This document shows, one piece after another, positions 16,916-23,316 of a stretch of DNA of 32,774 nt (its first letter is position 1; the number at the start of each line of letters is the position of its first letter). The notes below the pieces were generated by a model, which saw only the letters and a list, made by a program, of their open reading frames with translations, ran no database searches and was not told where the DNA came from. Both the position numbers and the translations under genes were made by a program. Location: contig CAYUFL010000021.1 of the NCBI GenBank assembly GCA_964444065.1, positions 1 to 32,774 on the forward strand. The letters are read 5' to 3'. The stretch is from JBGMEA01 sp964444065 (GTDB lineage: Bacteria; Bacillota; Clostridia; Eubacteriales; Anaerofustaceae).

Positions 16916-18331
16916 TTATTGCGGTAGATTCAGTGGGATTTTTACGCTGAATTCCGAACCATCGTCTACTTTACTGACAACATGAATTTTCCCTTTATGA
17001 CCGAGTACAATAATTTTTGCCATCGCCAAACCCAACCCGTATCCACCGGTCAGTTTGGTTCTGGATTCATCAGCACGATAAAAACGATCAAATATATTCG
17101 GCAGATCTTCTTTCGAAATACCGATCCCTTTATCTTTAACAGAAAAAACAAAGCCATCGTTTTCCGCTTTAAGCGAGACTGCGATGTATTTCCTGCTCAG
17201 CGAATACTTGACCGCATTATCGATTAAAATACGAAACAGCTGTTTGATTCTCATTTCATCGATCTTGGCAAATATTTGGTTTTGTATGTCCAGCTGAACT
17301 TCATAATCGGAATGAACCAACATTGTCTCTTTGACGGTATCGCCGCAAAGTTTTGCGACATCGCACAAATCCATTTCAAATGTGATATTTTCATTGTCGT
17401 TCCTTGCCAGAAAAAGCAGTTTTTCTACCAAATCGTTCATATTGGAGGCTTCGTTGATAATCGCATCAATTGATTCATCCAGAATAGCAGGATCGGTCTT
17501 GCCCCATCGTTTCAGCATCGATCCGTATCCTGAAATGACTGCAATCGGGGTTCTGAGCTCGTGTGAGACATCTGAAACAAATCGCTTTTGTTTGTTATAA
17601 GATATCTGAATTCGATCCATCATTTTATTGATCGTCTGCACAAGTTCCTTCAGTTCATACCTTGCATCTTTCTCATCAATACGTAAATTCAGATTCTCTC
17701 CGTTAATTTGCTTGGCAACTTTCGTCACTTCGGCAATCGGACGCAGCATTTGCTCTGTCCTCGAAAATCCGATCAAAATGAAGATCAGCAGACCTGCGGT
17801 CAACGTCAGTGCAAGCGTCTTGATAATGAATACATATTCATCCATAAATGTACTGAGTGAATAATATACAACAATTTTCAACCCACCGCTGACAGCGCTG
17901 TCTGTATACTGATCGGCATAATAACCCAAATCCAGTTTTGAGAACTGAGGGAAAATTGATGTCAAAACATTTCTGTCTTGCGTTTCATAAAAATCAACAG
18001 CGGAATTTGCATATGTCGTGGAAACCAGCAACTCATTCTGCTCATTGTACAGTAATATTTCAGAAACATTCTGATCACCGCCAAGAGATGATAAAAAGAA
18101 ACGAAATTCATTTGGTTCTATTGAACCGTCGACTTCGATTTTATGGATAATGCTTTGCGCAATATCCGGAGTATAAGACGAAAATTTTGAATAGGAATAC
18201 AACGCATATCCCGCAACAAAAACAATCATCACAATCAGACATATCATCAGATAAATCGAAATATATGTTGATGAGATACGCTTTCTGAGCGAATATCGAT
18301 AATCATCAACGATATTGGAGACTTTTTTCAT
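16916..18331 (-). CDS. membrane sensor histidine kinase
   Basis: This 471-residue kinase has a first membrane helix at about 23-46, an extracytoplasmic sensor domain of roughly 120 residues (47-165), a second helix at about 166-188, a HAMP linker (about 189-245), a HisKA dimerisation domain with phospho-acceptor H257 in FVSDVSHELRTP, and a HATPase domain with N-box N372 (IDNAVKYS), G1 box DKGIGIS (400-406), F-box IFDRFYRAD and G2 box GGYGLGLA (429-436). It phosphorylates the OmpR-type regulator encoded 12 bases upstream. The layout is ArlS-like and the signal is unknown. Its 3' end lies only about 6 bases from the IS remnant, but the C-terminus looks complete. Confidence 0.93.
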   Translation of the reverse strand: MKKVSNIVDDYRYSLRKRISSTYISIYLMICLIVMIVFVAGYALYSYSKFSSYTPDIAQSIIHKIEVDGSIEPNEFRFFLSSLGGDQNVSEILLYNEQNELLVSTTYANSAVDFYETQDRNVLTSIFPQFSKLDLGYYADQYTDSAVSGGLKIVVYYSLSTFMDEYVFIIKTLALTLTAGLLIFILIGFSRTEQMLRPIAEVTKVAKQINGENLNLRIDEKDARYELKELVQTINKMMDRIQISYNKQKRFVSDVSHELRTPIAVISGYGSMLKRWGKTDPAILDESIDAIINEASNMNDLVEKLLFLARNDNENITFEMDLCDVAKLCGDTVKETMLVHSDYEVQLDIQNQIFAKIDEMRIKQLFRILIDNAVKYSLSRKYIAVSLKAENDGFVFSVKDKGIGISKEDLPNIFDRFYRADESRTKLTGGYGLGLAMAKIIVLGHKGKIHVVSKVDDGSEFSVKIPLNLPQ

Positions 18332-18343
18332 AATATCCGCCTG

Positions 18344-19021
18344 TTATTCGTCTTTAAACTGGTACCCGATGCCCCGCACTGTTTTAATGTAATTGGTTCC
18401 GAATTCCTCGTCGATTTTGCTGCGCAAATACCGGATATACACATCGGTCACATTTGTTTCCGCTTCATACTCATATCCCCAAACGTTTTCCACAATCTGC
18501 TCCCGCGAAAGAACAAGGTTTTTATTGGTCATTAAGTATGCCAATAATTCAAACTCTTTTTTTGTCAAAGTGATCGGCGTTTCATCAAAATGGACTTCAT
18601 ATTTATTTCTGTCCAATGTTAACCGCCCTGCTTTTATGACCGGCATTTCGGAAGCTTTTGTCTGTTTTTTCAGCGCAACTCTCATTCTTGCAAGCAATTC
18701 TTCTATCGCAAACGGTTTCGTCATATAATCATCCGCACCAACGTCAAGACCTGTTACTTTGTCCGAAACGTCATCTTTTGCCGTCAGCATAATGATCGGG
18801 GTACCGACCCCCTCCGCTCTCAATCGCCGACATATTTCAATTCCGCTTAAACTCGGCAACATCAAATCAAGGATAATAATATCGTAATTGCCGTCTTGCG
18901 CCATTTTATAGCCTTCTCTGCCGTCAGCGGCGGATTCCGCAACATATCCTTCATGTTTCAGCTCTAATTGTAAGAATCTCGATATTTTCTGCTCATCTTC
19001 GATAATCAGTACTTTCTTCAT
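18344..19021 (-). CDS. OmpR-family response regulator
   Basis: This 225-residue transcription regulator has a receiver domain with acidic pair E8-D9, phospho-acceptor D52 in DIIILDLMLP, a T/S switch in IIMLTAKDD and K in MTKPF. Its C-terminal winged-helix domain (about 128-225) carries LTKKEFELLAYL and TVRGIGYQF. A strong GGAGGGG lies just before the ATG at 19021. It is encoded between the UBA-like membrane protein (10-base gap) and its cognate kinase (12-base gap) in one minus-strand operon. Confidence 0.95.
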   Translation of the reverse strand: MKKVLIIEDEQKISRFLQLELKHEGYVAESAADGREGYKMAQDGNYDIIILDLMLPSLSGIEICRRLRAEGVGTPIIMLTAKDDVSDKVTGLDVGADDYMTKPFAIEELLARMRVALKKQTKASEMPVIKAGRLTLDRNKYEVHFDETPITLTKKEFELLAYLMTNKNLVLSREQIVENVWGYEYEAETNVTDVYIRYLRSKIDEEFGTNYIKTVRGIGYQFKDE

Positions 19022-19031
19022 TGCCCCTCCA

Positions 19032-19517
19032 TTATTCTATCGTAATTTCGTGAAATCCGGAATCTTCTTCCGCAACCGAATTCGTTGTATAAGGTATTGG
19101 TCCTGTTTTCTGCTTTTGATAATCCGTTACATTAACCGTTTTGATTTTACTTTTATCTTTTCTTGAAACGGATTCTATGCGAATATCCATGTGAAACAAC
19201 ATGATAAAAATCAAAAATGCGCCGATTATCCATGACGGCACATCAAATATCACCAGAAAAAGAATCGGAAAAATTGCAGGAAATGACAACAGCATTTTAT
19301 TCTTGTCATAAACAAACAGTTTATTGCCGCGTTCACCGCTGAGAAGCGCAACAAAACTGTCAGCCATAATTTCCATTGGGCTGTTTTTCATTTGCATGAG
19401 ACGCTCATAGGCAACCTGCTCATCATTGTCGCATTCGCTGAGGATTTTTTCGCACTTCCGGTAACTGAACGACGTTTTTCGTTCCAATTCAGCCACTTTC
19501 TTAGAATTAATTTTCAT
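19032..19517 (-). CDS. UBA-like domain membrane protein, first gene of a two-component operon
   Basis: This 161-residue protein starts with a helical, UBA-like segment (about 7-43, KVAELERKTSFSYRKCEKIL onward) of the kind found in EF-Ts and DUF4342 proteins. A linker, two adjacent hydrophobic helices (about 76-91 and 94-111) and a charged C-terminal tail of about 50 residues follow. I chose the ATG at 19517, with GGGTG 5 bases upstream, because the ATG at 19529 is only 3 bases from the -10 box at 19533-19538 and would lie at or before the transcription start. It leads the operon with the response regulator and kinase, suggesting an accessory membrane factor. The specific role is unknown. Confidence 0.72.
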   Translation of the reverse strand: MKINSKKVAELERKTSFSYRKCEKILSECDNDEQVAYERLMQMKNSPMEIMADSFVALLSGERGNKLFVYDKNKMLLSFPAIFPILFLVIFDVPSWIIGAFLIFIMLFHMDIRIESVSRKDKSKIKTVNVTDYQKQKTGPIPYTTNSVAEEDSGFHEITIE

Positions 19518-19532
19518 TGTTTCACCCATGTT

Positions 19533-19538
19533 ATTATA
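19533..19538 (-). promoter_or_regulatory. -10 element of the two-component operon
   Basis: A perfect TATAAT on the minus strand lies 15 bases upstream of the preferred start. No clear -35 hexamer is visible at 16-18 bases. The position rules out the upstream ATG at 19529 for a normal leader. Confidence 0.5.
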
Positions 19539-19597
19539 GTATATTTGCGATCAATTAACATAAAATTGATAAAATATTAGAAAAAAATTAGTTTTTC

Positions 19598-19643
19598 TTG
19601 TATTGCGCGAACTCTTTCATATATAATGATTCAGTGTTACAAT
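19598..19643 (+). promoter_or_regulatory. promoter region of the MBL-fold gene
   Basis: Two overlapping options are visible: TTGTAT (19598-19603) with TATAAT (19622-19627) at 18 bases, and an extended -10 TGTTACAAT (19635-19643). Either fits the start at 19663. Confidence 0.5.
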
Positions 19644-19662
19644 ATTGATACAGGAGGTGCGA

Positions 19663-20445
19663 ATGTTTTCTAAATCAAAACTGGAACTAATATATATCGC
19701 CAACTCCGGTGTATGCGTCCAATTCAAAGATAAAAAAGTAATGATTGACGGAGTGCATGTCAAGACACCGAATCCATATTATTCCACACACGAAAAAACA
19801 GTTGAAAAAATGTTGTTGAACAAAGAACCTTTTCATAATATTGATTTGATGTTATATACGCATCATCATACCGACCATTTTGATGCTTCGGCAACAAATG
19901 AAATTTTAAAAAGAAATAAACATATCCAGTTGGTTGCCCCTGAGACTGTTCTTACTATGCTTTCTGCGGCACCGAATTATAACCCGCTGTTGGCAAGTCA
20001 AATCCGTGCCGTCTCTATTCCGCTCAATAAATCCATGCAAATGAACCTTCATGATATTCCTTTTGAGATTTTCCATCTCAAACATGACGGTGAAACATAT
20101 CAGGGTGTTGAGAATTATGCATATTTGTTTGAGATCAAAAACAAAGTATTTCTCCACGTCGGTGATGCTCAGGCATCTGTCAGTAATTTCGAATCAACAA
20201 TGATTTATGAAAAGCATGTGGATGTTCTGATTGTACCTTTTCCTTTTATTGGTTTATCCGCTGGGCGAAAAATCATCAAACAGATTAATCCTCAGCGCGT
20301 GATTGTAACGCATTTGCCTAATAAGAAATTTGACAAAATGAACTGGCTGCACAATACAATGAAAGTGTATAAAAAATATCAGGAAGAGCTTCCGCCGACA
20401 GAGTTCCTGACAAGACCGGGTCAAACCATTGAATTCAACCGTTAA
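19663..20445 (+). CDS. metallo-beta-lactamase-fold hydrolase
   Basis: This 260-residue protein has the MBL zinc motif HxHxDH as H67-x-H69-x-D71-H72 in YTHHHTDHFD. Further expected elements follow: HVGDAQAS near 165 with the third-position Asp, and VTHLPNKKFD with a late His near 220. It resembles the UlaG/YycJ-like general hydrolase group rather than beta-lactamases. The substrate is unknown. The ATG at 19663 has GGAGGTG upstream; the frame's ATG at 19645 lacks one. It is monocistronic, with its own promoter and a strong terminator. Confidence 0.85.
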   Translation: MFSKSKLELIYIANSGVCVQFKDKKVMIDGVHVKTPNPYYSTHEKTVEKMLLNKEPFHNIDLMLYTHHHTDHFDASATNEILKRNKHIQLVAPETVLTMLSAAPNYNPLLASQIRAVSIPLNKSMQMNLHDIPFEIFHLKHDGETYQGVENYAYLFEIKNKVFLHVGDAQASVSNFESTMIYEKHVDVLIVPFPFIGLSAGRKIIKQINPQRVIVTHLPNKKFDKMNWLHNTMKVYKKYQEELPPTEFLTRPGQTIEFNR

Positions 20446-20455
20446 TAATCAGCAA

Positions 20456-20499
20456 AAAAGGTCAGCCGATCCAAATTGGCTGACCTTTTATTTTATTTT
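20456..20499 (+). terminator. terminator after the MBL-fold gene
   Basis: AAAAGGTCAGCC (20456-20467) pairs exactly with 20478-20489 around a 10-base loop and is followed by a T-rich tail. Confidence 0.9.
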
Positions 20500-20528
20500 G
20501 CATTTTCAATATCGTCGGCTAAAATTAC

Positions 20529-20557
20529 TTGATATTTACCTTGGTTTAGTTTAAAAT
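20529..20557 (+). promoter_or_regulatory. promoter of the BMP lipoprotein gene
   Basis: TTGATA (20529-20534) and TAAAAT (20552-20557) are spaced by 17 bases, giving a leader of about 45 bases before the start codon. Confidence 0.6.
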
Positions 20558-20609
20558 TAACATATGGTTATAAATCAATTTAATTTATTCCATTCTCTAG
20601 GAGGGAAAA

Positions 20610-21719
20610 ATGAAAAAACTACTTACTGTACTGATTGCCGTTGCGCTCGTATTTTCGTTTGCGGGATGTAATGGCAGTTCAAAAGGCTACGAACTGGCTC
20701 TGGTTACCGATGTCGGTCATATTGACGACCAATCATTTAACCAAGGAGCCTATGAAGGTCTGAAAGCCTATGCAGAAGACAACAAAATCAGCTACAAATA
20801 CTATGAACCGAGCGAAAAATCGACCTCCGCATATCTTGATGCCATTACTTTGGCTGTAGACGGCGGAGCAAAAGTAGTTGTTTGTCCTGGTTATCTGTTT
20901 GAAAATGCGGTATGGCAAGCGCAGACAAAGTTTCCTGAAGTAAATTTTGTCATTCTGGACGGTTCACCGCATAATGTAACCGACTACACGACAATGGCTA
21001 CATTAGACGGAAGCGCACCGGATTTCACTGTAGCGACTAACACATATTCCATTTTCTACAAAGAACAGCAAGCGGGCTTCCTCGCTGGCTATGCAGCTGT
21101 AAAAGACGGCTACACAAAGCTCGGATTTATGGGTGGTATGGCTGTTCCTGCAGTTATTCGTTTCGGATACGGATTTGTTCAGGGCGCTGACTATGCAGCG
21201 AAAGAGCTTGGTATTAAAGATGTTCAAATTAAATACAATTACACCGGAACCTTCACCGCTTCTCCTGAAATTCAAGCTACTGCAGCAAGCTGGTTTACAT
21301 CCGGAACACAAGTAATCTTTGCTTGCGGCGGCGGTATCGGTAACTCCATCATGGCAGCTGCCGAAGCCAACAGCGGCAAAGTGATCGGCGTAGACGTCGA
21401 TCAATCCAGTCAATCCACAAGCGTAATCACATCCGCCACGAAGGGCTTAAGCGCATCTGTTTATTCAGCGCTGAAAGATTATTACAATGATAAATTCCCG
21501 GGTGGCACGTCTGTCAGTCTTGGTGCAGATGTAGACGGCGTCGGTCTGCCGATGAGTTCTTCAAAATTCACAACATTCACACAGGCAGATTACGACAAAA
21601 TCTTTGCTGCTCTGGCAAATGATACAAATGGAATTTCAACGGCTATCGTTACAGACAAAGGAGCTGCTACAGCTGCCGCTCTTCCTGTAACCAATGTAAA
21701 AGTAACGCTCGTCAATTAA
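20610..21719 (+). CDS. BMP/Med-family substrate-binding lipoprotein
   Basis: This 369-residue protein has a type II signal peptide, MKKLLTVLIAVALVF, then lipobox SFAGC with C20 as the lipidated residue. The mature part opens with ELALVTDVGHIDDQSFNQGA, a hallmark of the BMP/PnrA family of periplasmic-type binding proteins that usually capture purine nucleosides for an ABC transporter, followed by GFMGGMAVPAVIRFGYGF. AGGAGGG lies upstream of the start. Unusually, no ABC transporter permease or ATPase gene is nearby; the gene has its own promoter and terminator. The nucleoside assignment is inferred from family. Confidence 0.92.
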   Translation: MKKLLTVLIAVALVFSFAGCNGSSKGYELALVTDVGHIDDQSFNQGAYEGLKAYAEDNKISYKYYEPSEKSTSAYLDAITLAVDGGAKVVVCPGYLFENAVWQAQTKFPEVNFVILDGSPHNVTDYTTMATLDGSAPDFTVATNTYSIFYKEQQAGFLAGYAAVKDGYTKLGFMGGMAVPAVIRFGYGFVQGADYAAKELGIKDVQIKYNYTGTFTASPEIQATAASWFTSGTQVIFACGGGIGNSIMAAAEANSGKVIGVDVDQSSQSTSVITSATKGLSASVYSALKDYYNDKFPGGTSVSLGADVDGVGLPMSSSKFTTFTQADYDKIFAALANDTNGISTAIVTDKGAATAAALPVTNVKVTLVN

Positions 21720-21730
21720 TTTTACAAAGC

Positions 21731-21762
21731 AAAAGAGCTGCAATATCGCAGCTCTTTTTTTT
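21731..21762 (+). terminator. terminator after the BMP lipoprotein gene
   Basis: AAAAGAGCTGC (21731-21741) pairs exactly with 21748-21758 around loop AATATC, and the right arm runs into an 8-T tract. Confidence 0.95.
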
Positions 21763-21768
21763 AATATA

Positions 21769-21792
21769 AAAGTGTCTCATACGAGACACTTT
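21769..21792 (+). repeat. perfect inverted repeat, second hairpin in tandem
   Basis: AAAGTGTCTC (21769-21778), loop ATAC, and GAGACACTTT (21783-21792) form an exact 10-base stem. It lies 7 bases after the T tract of the previous terminator and upstream of the truncated reading frame at 21844. It could be a mobile-element tip, a second terminator or an insulating hairpin. Confidence 0.6.
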
Positions 21793-21801
21793 CCGAACAG
21801 T

Positions 21802-21913
21802 AAAGTGGTTAGAATAGGATATAGTATTCATTAGGAGACCACTTTGGACTATATTTTATCACAGCTCCCTACAACAGTCAAACAGATTGCACGTATGCGA
21901 TCGATTGACAGTA
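21802..21913 (+). pseudogene. truncated gene start or element left end, family unknown
   Basis: A -10-like TATAGT, an AGGAG site (21833-21837) and a TTG start at 21844 lead into about 23 codons beginning MDYILSQLPTTVKQI, after which the frame continues antisense to the cobT 3' end. An 8-base inverted repeat, AAAGTGGT (21802-21809) and ACCACTTT (21838-21845), encloses the promoter and overlaps the start codon. Initiation signals this good in front of a frame that collides with another gene suggest a truncated gene, perhaps a transposase. I do not recognise the protein. Confidence 0.4.
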
Positions 21914-23002
21914 TTAAAACTTCAGATCATCGATTTTTTCGACATATTCGGTACTGCACATCCCCTGATCGAACGTGTACATATGATTCATCATCGAGTT
22001 GGCACAGTCAATCGCAAAAAACGCGAACGGACATCCGCTGCCTTCTCCAAGACGCATATTCATATAGAACATCGGTTTCAGATCCATTTCCATTTTTATG
22101 ATCTGATAGCCTATTTCTTCCGTCACATGCGATTCTATCATATACTGCTTTGTCTTGTTGTTGAGCAAAAATGCAACATAAGCGGCTACAGAACTGATGT
22201 AACCATCAATAACGACGGGGACACGGAAATACGCCGCCCCGAGATACACACCAACCAACCCTGCGATATCCAGCCCGCCAACTTTTGCAAGAACATCAAT
22301 CGGATCGTTTTTATCCGGCTGATTGATGCGAATTGCCATTTCCAACAGGTCAACTTTGTTCTGATATGCTTCATCAGTCAATCCCGCACCCCGACCTACT
22401 GCACGGCTAAGTGGGGTTCCTGTCAGTGCACAGATCACCGCAGTGGAACTGGAGGTGTTCCCGATTCCCATTTCTCCTGTACCAATAACCTGATACCCCT
22501 GATTAACAGCGTCTTTGACAGCCTCGATGCCGACGAGAATTGCCTGAAGCGCTTCCTCGTATGTCATAGCCGAACCTTCGGAAAAGTCCGCTGTTCCGCG
22601 TTTAATCTTTTTATTGATTACTTTCGGATCATGGATATCTCCGTCGATCCCGATATCATAAACAAAAAGGTCCGACTGGGATGCTCTGGAAAATACGCCC
22701 ACACCCGTTACATACTTCGTAAAGCATTCGGTCATTGATACCGTAACTTCTTTGGGTGCGGATGAAACCCCTTTCGCTGTAATCCCGTTATCCGCACTCA
22801 TAATAATGACACATTTCTTCTTCATATCATTTTTTACGTTCCCCGTAATCCCTGCCAGTTGGATAGCAATCTCTTCCATACGTCCCAGGCTCATTGGAAT
22901 TTTCAGCAACGATGCATTATATGCAGTCGCATCCTCGACTGCCTTTTGATCGATCTCTCTGATTCCGTCCATGTACTGTTTGACTTGTTGTTTTAATTCC
23001 AT
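21914..23002 (-). CDS. cobT: nicotinate-nucleotide:dimethylbenzimidazole phosphoribosyltransferase
   Basis: This 362-residue enzyme activates the lower-ligand base of cobalamin by transferring phosphoribose from nicotinate mononucleotide, giving alpha-ribazole phosphate. Motifs include ADNGITAKGVSSAP, GEMGIGNTSSSTA and GRGAGLTDEAY, all typical of CobT. Length is normal. The catalytic glutamate is expected near the C-terminal EGSGCPFAF/GMC region, and a glutamate is present there. No other corrin genes lie next to it. It is preceded by a complete cobalamin riboswitch with a terminator, so expression should fall when B12 is plentiful, consistent with salvage or remodelling. Confidence 0.96.
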   Translation of the reverse strand: MELKQQVKQYMDGIREIDQKAVEDATAYNASLLKIPMSLGRMEEIAIQLAGITGNVKNDMKKKCVIIMSADNGITAKGVSSAPKEVTVSMTECFTKYVTGVGVFSRASQSDLFVYDIGIDGDIHDPKVINKKIKRGTADFSEGSAMTYEEALQAILVGIEAVKDAVNQGYQVIGTGEMGIGNTSSSTAVICALTGTPLSRAVGRGAGLTDEAYQNKVDLLEMAIRINQPDKNDPIDVLAKVGGLDIAGLVGVYLGAAYFRVPVVIDGYISSVAAYVAFLLNNKTKQYMIESHVTEEIGYQIIKMEMDLKPMFYMNMRLGEGSGCPFAFFAIDCANSMMNHMYTFDQGMCSTEYVEKIDDLKF

Positions 23003-23027
23003 TTTCTACCTCTTTCTTCTTGTGAAT

Positions 23028-23061
23028 AAAAAAACGCTTATGGAATAAATCCATAAGCGTT
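23028..23061 (-). terminator. riboswitch-controlled terminator before cobT
   Basis: On the minus strand, AACGCTTATGGA, a 5-base loop and TCCATAAGCGTT are followed by seven Ts. It lies between the riboswitch aptamer and cobT, so it is the likely expression platform. Confidence 0.9.
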
Positions 23062-23077
23062 ACCGTTACTTATTGCT

Positions 23078-23228
23078 TCAATGTATGGCAGGTCTCCTGA
23101 CTCAGCTTCCTCAAAAATGCGCCTTCCCGTTACCAGTGGCATTTGCATTTTCTCCGCATTACAGTGGTGGGTCCGTTCGGGATTCTCACCCGATTCCCTA
23201 TTCTCCTTTTACAAGGCACCTAAATGTT
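23078..23228 (-). ncRNA. cobalamin (B12) riboswitch
   Basis: Reading the minus strand, the region contains TAGGTGCC at its start, the GAATCxGGTGAGAATCC-type segment, GGACCCACCACTGTAA, the B12-box core GCCACTG and the closing GAGTCAGGAGACCTGCC. These are the conserved elements of the cobalamin aptamer in the right order. It lies about 75 bases upstream of the cobT start and is followed by an intrinsic terminator, fitting transcriptional control. Confidence 0.95.
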
Positions 23229-23239
23229 CTCTTGTCTGC

Positions 23240-23268
23240 ATTATACAAAACACAAATACAATTGTCAA
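23240..23268 (-). promoter_or_regulatory. consensus promoter of the cobT riboswitch
   Basis: Perfect TTGACA (23268-23263) and perfect TATAAT (23245-23240) are separated by 17 bases on the minus strand, immediately upstream of the riboswitch. The promoter is strong, so regulation probably rests on the riboswitch. Confidence 0.9.
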
Positions 23269-23316
23269 GGACAAAATCAATGCTGTATTTTGCGCGAAAC
23301 GTTATCATCTTTCCCG

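Noticed and set aside
19578..19600. AT-only inverted repeat AGAAAAA...TTTTTCT as a terminator
   Set aside because: It contains no G-C pairs beyond the ends and lies between divergent promoters, so it is unlikely to terminate transcription.
20558..20609. purine riboswitch before the BMP lipoprotein gene
   Set aside because: The leader is only about 45 bases, AT-rich, and lacks the conserved purine-aptamer loops.
21887..22738. 283-codon plus-strand open frame antisense to cobT
   Set aside because: Its composition is a mirror of cobT codon use, and it has no start signals. Only the first codons of the overlapping TTG frame at 21844 look real.
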